Shown piece after piece: positions 34,669-44,997 of a stretch of DNA of 64,000 nt (within the stretch, counting starts at the first letter, position 1; every line of letters begins with the position of its first letter). The notes under the pieces were generated by a model. It saw only the letters and a list, made by a program, of their open reading frames with translations, made no database searches and had not been told where the DNA came from. This DNA is from Luteibacter sp. UNC138MFCol5.1. GTDB lineage: Bacteria; Pseudomonadota; Gammaproteobacteria; Xanthomonadales; Rhodanobacteraceae. The translations under genes and the position numbers were made by a program. The DNA lies in the NCBI RefSeq assembly GCF_900110505.1, contig NZ_FODZ01000002.1, positions 661,032 through 725,031 of the forward strand. Direction: 5' to 3'.

Positions 34669-37269
34669 TTGAGCGCTGCCACGAAGACCGAACGAAGCCA
34701 CCCGATCCTCGCCGCGCTGATCCTCGCGATCCTCGTCGCGGCCCTGAATGTGGGGCTCTGGTTCGTCGCCAACCTCCCGAACGGCCCCGACGACTGGCAC
34801 GGCCCCATCCCCGGGTTCGCGTTCACGGCATACCAGCGCTACCAGAACCCGATCAAGGGCGATGTCTCCACCGATCCGGAAATCGACAGCGACCTGCGGC
34901 TGATCAAGCGCTATTCGCCGCGCATCCGCACCTATTCCGTGCTGGAGAACCCCCAGGTCATCCGCCTCGCCGACAAGGAAGGGCTCGACGTGATGGCCGG
35001 TGCGCAGATCGACACGCGCCTGGAGAACAACGAGCGCGAGATCGAGGCCCTGATCGCCCAGGCCCGGCGCTACCCGAAGACGGTCACCCGCGTCATCGTC
35101 GGCAACGAGGTCCTGTTCCGCGGCGACCTGAAGCCGGCGCAGGTCATGTCCTACCTCGATCGCGTGCGTGCCGCCGTGCACCAGCCGGTCTCGGTGGCCG
35201 AGCCGTTCCACATCTGGCTGCAGAACCCCGAACTGGCGGACCACGTCGACTTCATCACCGTGCACCTGTTCCCCTACTGGAACGGTATCGAGGCACGGGC
35301 GGGCGTCACCGACTCGATCGAGAGCTACAAGGCCCTGCGCCAGCAGTTCCCCGGCAAGCACATCGCCATCGGCGAGATCGGCTGGCCTTCCAACGGCGAC
35401 CGCTACAAGTACGCGTACCCCAGCGTTTCCAACGAAGCGATCTTCCTGCGCTCGTTCTTCAACGCCGCGAAGACGAACGGCATCGACGACTACTACGTCC
35501 TCGAAGCCATCGACCAGCCGTGGAAGGAAAACCTCGGCGAGGGCCGCACCGGCGCCTACTGGGGCATGTTCAACGCGGACCGCCAGCTGAAGTTCCCCTT
35601 CACCGGTCCGGTCACCGAGGACGTCAACTGGCCCTGGAAGGCCATCGCCGCGTCGCTGCTCGCGTTCGTCCCGATGCTCTGGTTCGGCATGCGCTTCAGC
35701 CGCTTCAGGCTGACCGGCCGCCTTTTCTTCATGGCGCTGATCCAGCTGGCCTGCGGCCTGATCGTGTGGTCGGCCACCCTGCCCTTCAATTTCTACCTCA
35801 GCCCCTTCGACTGGGCGATGCTGATCCTGCTGTTCCCGGCGCAGATCGCGATCCTCGGCATCCTGCTGATCAACGGCTTCGAGTTCACCGAAGTGCTCTG
35901 GCGGCGCAGCTGGGTACGCCATGCCGGCATGCTGCCGCCCGATCCGGTCGAGAAGCAGCCATTCGTGTCGATCCACCTGGCGTGCCACAACGAGCCGCCG
36001 GAGATGGTGCAGATCACCCTCGACTCGCTGGCCGCGCTCGATTACGAGAATTTCGAGGTCCTGGTGCTGGACAACAACACCAAGGATCCGGCGGTGTGGC
36101 AGCCGGTCGAGGAGTACTGCAAGCAGCTCGGCCCGAAGTTCCGCTTCTTCCACCTCGAGCCGTGGCCGGGTTACAAGGCGGGCGCGCTCAACTTCGGCCT
36201 CACCGCCACCGACGAGCGCGCCGAAGTGGTGGCCGTCATCGACGCCGACTACGTGGTGCGCGAGGACTGGCTCTCGACGCTCACCGGCTACTTCCACGAC
36301 GCGAAGGTGGCCGTGGTGCAGTGCCCGCAGGCGCATCGCGACTTCGAGAAGAACCGTTTCCGCCGCATGACGGCGTGGGAATACGACGGCTTCTTCCGCA
36401 TCGGCATGCACCATCGCAACGAGCGCAACGCGATCATCCAGCACGGCACGATGACCATGGTCCGCCGCTCGGCGCTGGAAGGCACCGGCGGCTGGTCCGA
36501 GTGGACGATCTGCGAGGACGCCGAGCTCGGCCTGCGCCTGATGCATGCCGGATACGAGCTGGTCTACGTCGACGAACTGATGGGCAAGGGCCTCACGCCC
36601 GCCGATTTCAAGGCATACAAGAGCCAGCGCTATCGCTGGGCCTTCGGCGCGATGCAGATCCTCAAGGGCCGCTGGAGCTGGATGACGCGCAAGGGGCCGC
36701 TCTCCGCCGGCCAGCGCTTCCATTTCCTGACGGGCTGGTTCAGCTGGTTCGCCGACGCGCTGCACTTCGTGTTCACGATGATGGGCCTGTTGTGGACCGC
36801 CGGCATGATCTACGCGCCGGAATACTTCAACCTGCCGATGCAGCTGTTCCTGATTCCCGTGATCGGGTTCTTCTTCGCGAAGGCCATCTTCGGCGTCGTG
36901 CTCTATCGCGCGCGTGTCCCGTGCGGCTGGTACGACACGATCATGGCCTCGGTGGCCAGCATGGGCCTCTCGCATGCGATCGCTCGCGGCATCCTCCATG
37001 GCCTCACGCGCGAGAAGACCGCGTTCGTGGTCACCGCGAAGAGCCGGCGCATGGGTGGCAGCAGCTTCGCCGCCTTCGCGCCGGTGCGCGAGGAAGGCCT
37101 GATGGCGATCGCCCTGCTCTGCGCCATCGTCGGCATGGCGCTGCACTACGGCACGAACTACGTCGAAAGCACGCTGTGGATGTTCATCCTCGCGGCGCAG
37201 TCCATCCCGTACGTTTCGGCGCTCGTCGGCGCCTGGATCGCGCACCGCGCGGGTGACGAGGCGGGCTGA
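34669..37269 (+). CDS. ndvB: NdvB-like beta-glucan synthase (GH17 fused to GT2)
   Basis: 866 residues. TM1 (about 13-34), then a periplasmic GH17-like domain (about 48-315) with the two catalytic Glu positions Glu147 (VGNEV) and Glu236 (GEIGWPSNG). Three or more TM helices (about 325-405) lead to a cytoplasmic processive GT2 domain: DAD at 525-527, HGTMTMVRR, ED at 616-617 and QRYRW at 653-657; four more TM helices end the protein. This architecture matches NdvB of Pseudomonas and Bradyrhizobium, which makes periplasmic cyclic beta-1,3-glucans tied to osmotic adaptation and biofilm antibiotic tolerance. Start is TTG at 34669 (GGGGATTGT upstream); no better start is present. Single-gene unit. 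Confidence 0.88.
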   Translation: MSAATKTERSHPILAALILAILVAALNVGLWFVANLPNGPDDWHGPIPGFAFTAYQRYQNPIKGDVSTDPEIDSDLRLIKRYSPRIRTYSVLENPQVIRLADKEGLDVMAGAQIDTRLENNEREIEALIAQARRYPKTVTRVIVGNEVLFRGDLKPAQVMSYLDRVRAAVHQPVSVAEPFHIWLQNPELADHVDFITVHLFPYWNGIEARAGVTDSIESYKALRQQFPGKHIAIGEIGWPSNGDRYKYAYPSVSNEAIFLRSFFNAAKTNGIDDYYVLEAIDQPWKENLGEGRTGAYWGMFNADRQLKFPFTGPVTEDVNWPWKAIAASLLAFVPMLWFGMRFSRFRLTGRLFFMALIQLACGLIVWSATLPFNFYLSPFDWAMLILLFPAQIAILGILLINGFEFTEVLWRRSWVRHAGMLPPDPVEKQPFVSIHLACHNEPPEMVQITLDSLAALDYENFEVLVLDNNTKDPAVWQPVEEYCKQLGPKFRFFHLEPWPGYKAGALNFGLTATDERAEVVAVIDADYVVREDWLSTLTGYFHDAKVAVVQCPQAHRDFEKNRFRRMTAWEYDGFFRIGMHHRNERNAIIQHGTMTMVRRSALEGTGGWSEWTICEDAELGLRLMHAGYELVYVDELMGKGLTPADFKAYKSQRYRWAFGAMQILKGRWSWMTRKGPLSAGQRFHFLTGWFSWFADALHFVFTMMGLLWTAGMIYAPEYFNLPMQLFLIPVIGFFFAKAIFGVVLYRARVPCGWYDTIMASVASMGLSHAIARGILHGLTREKTAFVVTAKSRRMGGSSFAAFAPVREEGLMAIALLCAIVGMALHYGTNYVESTLWMFILAAQSIPYVSALVGAWIAHRAGDEAG

Positions 37270-37434
37270 GGGCTCGCTGGCACGCCCTTTTCTGAGCCGT
37301 CGTTCACGTTCGTGTATCGACCTCTCACACGCCGCGCGGTAAGTTACGGCAAGACATAACGTCAGGGGTCGCCGGAGGCACCCCGTAAGCCGGCCGTGAC
37401 CACGGCCTTGGATCACGACCGGAACGGGACGCTC

Positions 37435-39201
37435 ATGCGCCGAACCAGACGCCATGGACTGCTGCTTCTGCCGTGGTTCCTCGTGCCCACGATCGCCCAG
37501 GCGGGCATCGTCCTGACTGTCGACGGCGTCGACGAGAACCTGCGCAACGCGGTCGTTTCGGGCGTGGAGCTCAGCCAGTACGCGGCGCGCGACGTCACGG
37601 CGGCCCAGGTGCGCCGCCTCTACGAAAACGCTCCCGACGAAGTGCAGGCCGCGCTGCGGCCGTACGGCTACTACGAGGCCACGGCCACCGGCGACATGCG
37701 CCAGGTCGGCAAGGACTGGCAGGTGACGCTGCACGTGGTGCCCGGCGTTCCCGTGAAGGTGACCTCCGTGAACGTCGAGATCGACGAGGAGGCGGGCAAG
37801 GTACCTGCGATCCGCCGCGCCGTGCGCGGCATCCAGAACCTGAAGGACCAGCCCCTCAACGACGGCGTCTACGATGGCGCGCGCGACGCGGTGAGCGGCG
37901 CCCTCACCGCGACCGGCTTCCTCGACGCGCGCATCGTCACGCGGCGCGTCGAGGTGAACCGCGCCGAACATACCGCCGCCGTGAAGCTGAAATGGGAGGC
38001 CGGCCGGCGTTACCGATACGGCGTGGTGCGGTTCAAGAATTCGCAGTTCCGCGAGGATTTCCTCGATCGCTACGTGCCCTTCAAGAAGGGCGACTATTTC
38101 TCTCAGAGCCAGCTGCTGGAGCTGCAGCAGGCGCTGAACGGCGCCGACTACTTCGCGGTGGTCAACGTCATCCCCGATACCGACGACGCGAAGGACGGCA
38201 CGATCGACATCAACGTCGAGCTCGCACCGGCCAAGCGCACCATCTACACGGGCGGTCCGTTCTTCGGCACCGACACGGGCGCGGGCCTGCGTGGTGGCAT
38301 CGAAAAACGCTGGATCAACGATCGCGGGCATAAATGGAAGAACGAGCTCGTGCTGGCGCAACGACTCAAGACCGTTTCCACGCTGTACCAGATTCCGATG
38401 CCAGGCCCCAACCAGCGCAGCTTCAACTTCGGCGCGAATTTCCGCGATGCGAACACCGTCACGTCGAAATCGCGCACCGTGCAGCTCGTGGCCAACGAAA
38501 CCCGTCTGTGGCACGGCTGGACGCGCACCATCGGCGTGAACGTGCTCTCCGGCACGTTCACCGTCGGCAAGCGCGGCGGCGAGGGGGATAACGCCGAAGG
38601 CCTCGAACGCGGCCGCAGCACCCTGCTCTATCCCGAGGTCACGCTGAGCCGCAAGAAGGGCGACAACCCGACGTTCGTTCGCAACGGCTGGTCGCTCACG
38701 CTGACGGGCCGCAGCAAGGCAGGCACGCTGCTGTCCGACGCCAGCTTCTCGCAGGTGATCGGCGACGCGAAGTGGATCCACTCCTTCTGGGGCCGCAATC
38801 GCCTGATCCTGCGCGGCACCGCGGGCAAGATCTGGACGGACAACTTCAGCGACCTGCCGCCGCAGCTGCGTTTCTTCGCCGGCGGCGATCGCTCCGTGCG
38901 TGGTTACGACTTCGAGAGCATCGGCCCACGCAACGCCTTCAACCGTGTCATCGGCGGCGAAGGCCTGCTCGTCGGCAGCACCGAGGTCGAGCATTACTTC
39001 ACGCGCAACTGGGGCATGGCCGCGTTCGTCGACGCCGGCAACGCATTCACCGGTACCGACTACAGCCCACGTGTCGGCGCCGGCCTGGGCGTACGCTGGC
39101 TGTCACCGGTGGGCATGATCCGCGCGGACATCGGCGTGCCCGTCGGCGACAAGAACGAGCACGGCATCCATCTCCACGTCGTCATCGGACCCGACCTGTG
39201 A
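37435..39201 (+). CDS. tamA: TamA, outer-membrane assembly factor
   Basis: 588 residues. Signal peptide (HGLLLLPWFLVPTIAQA, about 8-23), three POTRA domains (about 25-265), then a 16-strand Omp85 barrel with the VRGY motif (SVRGYDFESIGPRNAFNRV) and a terminal strand HGIHLHVVIGPDL ending in a hydrophobic residue. With TamB it assists autotransporter insertion and phospholipid traffic to the outer membrane. The ATG at 37435 is chosen because the signal peptide follows at once and GGGACG precedes it. Eleven bases separate it from tamB. Confidence 0.94.
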   Translation: MRRTRRHGLLLLPWFLVPTIAQAGIVLTVDGVDENLRNAVVSGVELSQYAARDVTAAQVRRLYENAPDEVQAALRPYGYYEATATGDMRQVGKDWQVTLHVVPGVPVKVTSVNVEIDEEAGKVPAIRRAVRGIQNLKDQPLNDGVYDGARDAVSGALTATGFLDARIVTRRVEVNRAEHTAAVKLKWEAGRRYRYGVVRFKNSQFREDFLDRYVPFKKGDYFSQSQLLELQQALNGADYFAVVNVIPDTDDAKDGTIDINVELAPAKRTIYTGGPFFGTDTGAGLRGGIEKRWINDRGHKWKNELVLAQRLKTVSTLYQIPMPGPNQRSFNFGANFRDANTVTSKSRTVQLVANETRLWHGWTRTIGVNVLSGTFTVGKRGGEGDNAEGLERGRSTLLYPEVTLSRKKGDNPTFVRNGWSLTLTGRSKAGTLLSDASFSQVIGDAKWIHSFWGRNRLILRGTAGKIWTDNFSDLPPQLRFFAGGDRSVRGYDFESIGPRNAFNRVIGGEGLLVGSTEVEHYFTRNWGMAAFVDAGNAFTGTDYSPRVGAGLGVRWLSPVGMIRADIGVPVGDKNEHGIHLHVVIGPDL

Positions 39202-39212
39202 GGGGCGCCGGC

Positions 39213-42200
39213 ATGACATGGCTCATCCGTATCGGCGCGGCCCTCGCGGTCGTGCTGCTCGTCATCGTCCTGGGCGTCTGGTGGCTCGTCGGGAGCGCCT
39301 CCGGCCTTCGATTCGCGCTCGCCCGCGCCCAGGCCTTCACCGACAACGCGCTCACCGTCGACAAGGCCGAAGGCCGACTGGCGGGTCCGCTGGATCTTTC
39401 CGGCGTGCGCTATCGCGATGGGAAGGGCATGGACGTGCGCGTCGCCACCGCGCATCTGGATTTCTCGTTCGGCTCGCTGCTGCGCAAGCGTGCGCATGTC
39501 TATTCGCTCACCGCCGACGGCATCGACGTGGAGCTCGGCCCGCCGCAGCCGGAGCCTGATACCCCCTCCGAGCCCTTCTCGCTGAAACCGCCCCTCGATG
39601 TCGTGCTCGATGCCGTGAAGGTCGGCCATGTGCGCGTGACGCAGGAAGGCAAGCCGCTTTTCGAATCGAACTCGCTCGATCTCGCCGGCTCCTGGACCGA
39701 TGCCGGCGTCGCGCTGAAATCGCTCGCCCTGCGCGCGCCGGACGGGCAGGCGGACCTCGGCGGGACGCTCGCCGTCGGCGACGGCTACAAGGGCGACGGC
39801 AAGGCGAGCTTCCGCTGGAAAGTGGGTGACGTCGATTACGCCGGCGACATCGAGGCCCATAGCGATGGCGCGAAGGCCCACACGATCGTGAAGCTGACAT
39901 TGCCCTTCGTCGCTCAGGTGGATGCGAACCTCGTGCAGAGCGGCGACTATGCCTGGAGCGCGTCGATCGACGCGCCACGCTTCGATCCGAAACCCCTGCT
40001 CGGCGAGGGTACGCTCGACACCTTCGGCGTCGCCCTCAAGGGGACGGGCGACCGGTACAGCGCCAACCTCACCGGCGATGTCGACCTCAACGACTACCGC
40101 GTCCGCCTGGCTCCGCTGAAGGGCGCGTTCGACCACGAGTACAAGCGCTTGGTACTGGAAGAGGCTACGGTCGGATCGCCACAGGTCAAGGGCGCGCTAT
40201 CGGCGAGCGGCAGTGTCGAACTCGCGGCGAATCCGGTGTCGGCCGATCTGACGCTGCGCTGGAAGGACGTGCTCGTGCCCGCGAACCTCGCCGGCCAGGA
40301 TCTCGCCAGTGCCGGGCAGTTGCGCTTCAAGGGTAGCGCCGAGGCTTACCACGCCGACGGCGACGTCGACATCGGGCCGCCCGGCAACCTCGGCAAGTTC
40401 ACGCTCGACGTCGACGGCAAACCGGACGTCGTGACGCTGCGTTCGGTGAAACTCGCACAGCCGAAGGGCAGTCTCGCGGCCAGCGGCACGCTCACGCTGA
40501 AGCCGGCGCTCGCCTGGAAGCTCGACCTCAAGGGCGATCGATTCGATCCCGGCCAGCTCCTCGCCAAATGGCCCGGCGCGCTCGACCTCGACCTCGGCAC
40601 GGAAGGTCGTCTGGTGAACGACGAACTGCTGGGAACCCTCGACCTGCGCAGGCTCGACGGCACGCTGCGCAAGCGCCCGCTTCGCGGCAACGGCATGCTG
40701 ACCCTGAAGCCGAGACAGGTGATCAACGGCAACCTCGACCTCGCCTCGGGCGGCAGCACGATTCGCCTCGATGCCCGTGGCGACACCGCCAACGACGCGA
40801 CGCTCAAGCTCGCCATCGCATCGCTCGGCGACTGGCTGCCGGATGCCGGCGGCCGCGTCTCGGGCGACATCACGGCGAAGGGCAACCTGCCGAAGCTCGC
40901 CGTGACCGCGAACCTGCGCGGCGCCGCGATCCTCTATGCCGACCAGAAGATCGATGCGCTCGCCGTCGACGCCAACGTGCCCGACATCAGCACGCCCGGT
41001 GGCAAGGTGAACATCACCGGCACGAACCTCGTCAGCGGTGGACTGGTGTTCGGCAGCGTCGCCATCGCCGCCGACGGCACGCAGGAGCGCCACCAGCTCA
41101 GCATCGATGCGAAGGGACGTCCGCTCGCGGCGGACCTGAAACTTTCCGGATCGATGAAGGGCGGCGCCTGGAACGGCACGCTCTCCGCGCTGAACATCGA
41201 TTACCAGGGCATTCCGCCGTGGCGCCTGCAGAATCCCAGCCAGCTGTCCTGGAAGGATGGCGCGGCGAGCATGAGCGACCTCTGCCTCACCGCGGGCGAT
41301 CCGCTGCTCTGCGTCGCCGCGAAGCAGGACAAGGCCGGCAACCTCGATGCGAGCTATCGCCTGCGCCGCGTGCCCATCGCCCTGCTGATGTCCGTGGCGG
41401 AGGCGTCGAACAGCCCCATGCGCGCGGAAGGCATCCTCGAGGGCGACGGCTCCATTCGTCGCACGTCCGCGGGCGCGTTGTCGGGCCAGGCGAGCATCAC
41501 CTCGGCGCATGGCTCCGTCGCGTACGCCGATCGCAGCGAACAGCCGCTGCTCGTGTACGACAATCTCTCGGCGAATGCGCAGCTCGCACCCGGCAACCAG
41601 CGGCTGACGCTCCGCGCGGCGCTCAACGACGGTGGGACGCTCGACGGCAACGTGTCCATCACCGGCGCGCAGCAAGCGCTGGGCGGAACGGTCGCGCTGC
41701 ACCTGAAGAACCTCTCGCTGATCGAACTCTTCACCGCAGAACTGGCCGAAGTGAAAGGCGCGCTCAACGCGAACTTCAACCTCGGCGGCACCGTCGCGGC
41801 GCCTGCGATCACAGGTCAGGCCGTCGTCGGGGGCTTCGCGGCCGAAGTCCCCAGCGGCGGTCTGAAACTCAAGGATGGCCGGATCAGCATCGACACCAGC
41901 GACGCGAAGAACTATCTGGTCGATGGAACGATTCGCTCGGGCGAAGGCACGCTGTCGATCAAGGGCTCCGCCGCGCTCGGCGCCGGCGCGCAGATGCGCC
42001 TGGGCATCGAGGGCTCGAAGTTCACCGCGGTCGACATCCCCGCCGCCAAGGCAGTCATCTCCCCCGACCTCACGATCGTGCAGGATGCCAAGGGCATGAA
42101 CGTCGGCGGCAAGGTCAAGGTCGAGATGGCCGACGTGAACGTCGAACGCCTGCCCGGCGCCGGTGCCACCAAGGCGTCGCCCGACGTCGTCGTGCTCGAC

Positions 42201-42962
42201 GACAAGCAACGCGAAGCGGCCGAGGAATCCGCCCCGATCAGCGCCGACATCCGCGTCGACCTCGGCAACAAGGTGCACCTGGTCGGTTTCGGCATCGACG
42301 GCCGGATCACCGGCCAGCTCGACGTGCGCGAGCGTCCGGGCCGCGCCACCACCGGCCAGGGCCAGATCGGCGTCGACGGCACATACAAGGCGTATGGGCA
42401 GGACCTGCGCATCGAGCAGGGCCAGCTGCTTTTCGCCAGCACGCCTATCGACAACCCCGGCATCAACATCCGCGCGGCACGCACCCTCAATCCGAACGCC
42501 ACGATCGACGACGGGCAGAAGGTCGGCCTCTACGTCTCGGGCACGGCGCGCCGCCCGATCCTCACCGTGTTCTCGAACCCGGTGATGGAACAATCCGACG
42601 CCCTCTCCTACCTCGTCACCGGCAAGCCGCTGTCGCAGGTGAAGGGCGGCGAAGGCAACATGGTGGGCGCCGCCGCGCAGGCCCTCGGCTCCGCCGCGGG
42701 CGACCTCCTCGCCAAGAGCGTCGGCAGCAAGATCGGCGTCGACGACATCGGCGTCAGCAACAACGACGCGCTCGGCGGCACGTCCGCCTTCACGGTCGGC
42801 AAATACCTCTCGCCCCGCCTCTACCTCAGCTACGGCGTCGGCCTGTTCGACCCCGGCCAGGTCATCACTCTCCGCTACCTGCTCAGCCATCGCTGGAACT
42901 TCGAAGCGCAGAACGCCACGGATTTCAGCCGAGCGAGCCTCAACTACCGTCTGGAGCGGTAG
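39213..42962 (+). CDS. tamB: TamB, inter-membrane bridge protein (AsmA-like)
   Basis: 1249 residues, typical for TamB. N-terminal TM anchor (about 5-27, IGAALAVVLLVIVLGVWWLV), then a long beta-taco built of repeating strands, ending with the conserved DUF490 domain (YKAYGQDLRIEQGQLLFAST; NPVMEQSDALSYLVTGKPLS; SRASLNYRLER). It spans the periplasm and pairs with TamA to move phospholipids or proteins. Start at ATG 39213 with GAGGGG upstream; a longer in-frame reading lies inside tamA and is not used. Confidence 0.94.
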   Translation: MTWLIRIGAALAVVLLVIVLGVWWLVGSASGLRFALARAQAFTDNALTVDKAEGRLAGPLDLSGVRYRDGKGMDVRVATAHLDFSFGSLLRKRAHVYSLTADGIDVELGPPQPEPDTPSEPFSLKPPLDVVLDAVKVGHVRVTQEGKPLFESNSLDLAGSWTDAGVALKSLALRAPDGQADLGGTLAVGDGYKGDGKASFRWKVGDVDYAGDIEAHSDGAKAHTIVKLTLPFVAQVDANLVQSGDYAWSASIDAPRFDPKPLLGEGTLDTFGVALKGTGDRYSANLTGDVDLNDYRVRLAPLKGAFDHEYKRLVLEEATVGSPQVKGALSASGSVELAANPVSADLTLRWKDVLVPANLAGQDLASAGQLRFKGSAEAYHADGDVDIGPPGNLGKFTLDVDGKPDVVTLRSVKLAQPKGSLAASGTLTLKPALAWKLDLKGDRFDPGQLLAKWPGALDLDLGTEGRLVNDELLGTLDLRRLDGTLRKRPLRGNGMLTLKPRQVINGNLDLASGGSTIRLDARGDTANDATLKLAIASLGDWLPDAGGRVSGDITAKGNLPKLAVTANLRGAAILYADQKIDALAVDANVPDISTPGGKVNITGTNLVSGGLVFGSVAIAADGTQERHQLSIDAKGRPLAADLKLSGSMKGGAWNGTLSALNIDYQGIPPWRLQNPSQLSWKDGAASMSDLCLTAGDPLLCVAAKQDKAGNLDASYRLRRVPIALLMSVAEASNSPMRAEGILEGDGSIRRTSAGALSGQASITSAHGSVAYADRSEQPLLVYDNLSANAQLAPGNQRLTLRAALNDGGTLDGNVSITGAQQALGGTVALHLKNLSLIELFTAELAEVKGALNANFNLGGTVAAPAITGQAVVGGFAAEVPSGGLKLKDGRISIDTSDAKNYLVDGTIRSGEGTLSIKGSAALGAGAQMRLGIEGSKFTAVDIPAAKAVISPDLTIVQDAKGMNVGGKVKVEMADVNVERLPGAGATKASPDVVVLDDKQREAAEESAPISADIRVDLGNKVHLVGFGIDGRITGQLDVRERPGRATTGQGQIGVDGTYKAYGQDLRIEQGQLLFASTPIDNPGINIRAARTLNPNATIDDGQKVGLYVSGTARRPILTVFSNPVMEQSDALSYLVTGKPLSQVKGGEGNMVGAAAQALGSAAGDLLAKSVGSKIGVDDIGVSNNDALGGTSAFTVGKYLSPRLYLSYGVGLFDPGQVITLRYLLSHRWNFEAQNATDFSRASLNYRLER

Positions 42963-43107
42963 GCGCGGCAAATGCGCTCGCATGCAAGGGCGGCCGCGGG
43001 CGGGAGACCACTCCCGCCGCTTCAGCCTGCCATCGCGACCGAAGCCGCGGCTAAGGCGACCGTTCCAGAATAGCGATGCGGCATCTCCGTCACGCGAGGT
43101 ACGGTTC

Positions 43108-43812
43108 GTGGACATCCTTGTCATCGAGGACGACGTGCTCCTTGGCGCAGCGATCCAGCGCGCCTTGCGTCATGCTGGTTACGAGACCACATGGGAACAG
43201 ACGGGCGCGCGCGGGCTGGAGCGACTGCAAGCTCTTGGGGACGGCGTGGCCCTCGTCGACCTCGGCCTGCCCGACATCGATGGACTGGAGGTCCTGCGCG
43301 CGGCGCGGTCCGGGAACGTCACCGCGCCGATCATCGTGATGACGGCGAGGGACGATGTCGGCTCCAAGGTGACGGCGCTCGACGCGGGTGCCGACGATTA
43401 CCTGAGCAAGCCGTTCCACCTCGACGAGCTACGCGCGCGCATCCGGTCCGTGACGCGGCGTTGCCAGGCACGGGCGACCCGTCGCGTAGAGGTCGGTACG
43501 CTGCACATCGACCTCGACAACTACGACGTGCAGTCGAACGGCGAACGGGTGGAACTGACGGCGAAGGAATTCGCGTTGCTGCGAGCGCTCGCCGAACACC
43601 CGGGTCGCATCGTGCGTCGTGAGGTACTGGAACGCATGCTTTACGACTCCCCGACCGGCGTGAGCAGCAGCGCACTCGAAGTCCTCGTCCACGGCGTCAG
43701 GCGAAAGATCGGTCCGGAGAGAATACGAACCGTTCGCGGCATGGGTTACCTCATCCTCGCCGACGGTCCGGCCGAAACGAATCGGTCACCGTCACATGAC
43801 AGGCTCTCCTAA
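43108..43812 (+). CDS. OmpR/PhoB-type response regulator, orphan
   Basis: 234 residues: receiver (about 1-115; acidic pair in LVIEDDVLLG, phospho-acceptor Asp in VALVDLGLPDIDG, YLSKPFHLDEL) and winged-helix DNA-binding domain (about 130-222; ELTAKEFALLRALAEHPGRI, VLVHGVRRKIGPERIRTVRG). The close match to QseB/PmrA-like regulators is an impression. No histidine kinase gene lies on either side, which is unusual for this class. Start is GTG 43108 with GAGGT upstream. Confidence 0.9.
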   Translation: MDILVIEDDVLLGAAIQRALRHAGYETTWEQTGARGLERLQALGDGVALVDLGLPDIDGLEVLRAARSGNVTAPIIVMTARDDVGSKVTALDAGADDYLSKPFHLDELRARIRSVTRRCQARATRRVEVGTLHIDLDNYDVQSNGERVELTAKEFALLRALAEHPGRIVRREVLERMLYDSPTGVSSSALEVLVHGVRRKIGPERIRTVRGMGYLILADGPAETNRSPSHDRLS

Positions 43813-43869
43813 GGTCCGGCGTGCATCGTCGGCGGCGACTTCCTTCTTCCCGTCACCCCTCGGTGTGTC

Positions 43870-44997
43870 ATGTCGATCGAACTGCCCCTGGTCCATCCCC
43901 GTGCGCCATCGCCGGCGCCGGCGCCACGGCACGGACGCCTCCAGGATATCCGGCGCCGCCTCATGCACTGGCTCGTGGAGCGCGTGCTACCTCCCGGTGC
44001 CCAGGATGTCGGCGCCGGGCGGCTACCCGCCGTCGGCATCCAGCGGATCCTCGTGACGAGACCGAACCATCGGCTCGGCAACGCCGTCCTGATGACCCCA
44101 CTAGTCGCGGCGCTCGAAGCGCAGTATCCCGGCGCCGAGATCGACGTCCTCGGCGCCGGCGCCGCCACGGCGCAGGTGTTCAGCGGCTATGGCGCGATCG
44201 GCCGCGTCCATCTCATTCATCAGCGCGCCCTGCGCCACCCGGTCGGCACATTCAAGGTGCTACGCGCCATCCGCGGGAGATCCTATGACCTCGTGATCGA
44301 CGCGGCGACGGGTTCCTCGTCCGGACGCATCGTCGCCACGCTGGCCCGTGCGCGCTTCAGGTTGCGTGCCAGCGCGCCGGGTTCGCTGGTTCCTCCTCAC
44401 CTCGCCGCGCGTCCCGTCCACGCACTGCGCTGGGCGCTAGGTGGTGTGCTCGACGCGCCATTGCCTCCGCTGGACCTCCGGATGTCCGACGACGAACGGC
44501 GCGCGGGACGCCAGGCGCTCGAGCGCGTCCTCGCGGCGGGTCCTCGATCCGATGCACGCGTGCTCGCGGTCTTTCCAAACGCGACGGGCCGGAAGCGTTT
44601 CGGAACGGCGTGGTGGAAGCAGTTCCTCGAGGCGCTTACCGTACAGCTCGGACCCATGCGCGTCGTCGAACTGATCGCGGCCGACGGCAAGTCGCGCGTC
44701 GACGATCAGTATCCTGCGTACTTCACCAGCGACATCAGAAAGCTCGCGGCTTTCATCGAGGCCGCCGGCACGTACGTCAGCGCCGACTGCGGCGTCATGC
44801 ATCTGGCCGCCGCGACACGGGCGGCCACCGTGGGACTTTTTTCCACGACGGACCCGAAGCGGTATGCGCCCTACGGCGAGGCGAACGCGGGCATCTCGCC
44901 CGCCGATGGCGATCCCCTGGTCGCCGCACGTCGTGTCGCGGACCATCTCAGGCGCGTCTGGCACGATGGCGCCCATGTCACGAACGCACTTCCCTGA
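43870..44997 (+). CDS. GT9 heptosyltransferase-like glycosyltransferase
   Basis: 375 residues. After a 50-residue Pro/Arg-rich leader, the GT9 fold starts at ILVTRPNHRLGNAVLMTPLV, with a second Rossmann half (VLAVFPNATGRKRFGTAWWK; TYVSADCGVMHLAAATRAAT). Enzymes of this family add heptose to LPS inner core from ADP-heptose. The GDxxL-type motif is changed to NHRLGNAVL, so the precise sugar is uncertain. Solitary; no LPS operon neighbours are present. Confidence 0.8.
   Translation: MSIELPLVHPRAPSPAPAPRHGRLQDIRRRLMHWLVERVLPPGAQDVGAGRLPAVGIQRILVTRPNHRLGNAVLMTPLVAALEAQYPGAEIDVLGAGAATAQVFSGYGAIGRVHLIHQRALRHPVGTFKVLRAIRGRSYDLVIDAATGSSSGRIVATLARARFRLRASAPGSLVPPHLAARPVHALRWALGGVLDAPLPPLDLRMSDDERRAGRQALERVLAAGPRSDARVLAVFPNATGRKRFGTAWWKQFLEALTVQLGPMRVVELIAADGKSRVDDQYPAYFTSDIRKLAAFIEAAGTYVSADCGVMHLAAATRAATVGLFSTTDPKRYAPYGEANAGISPADGDPLVAARRVADHLRRVWHDGAHVTNALP

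Noticed and set aside
37270..37434. TGGCACGCCC at 37276 as a sigma-54 promoter for tamA.
   Set aside because: The -12 GC element is missing at the required 10-base spacing.
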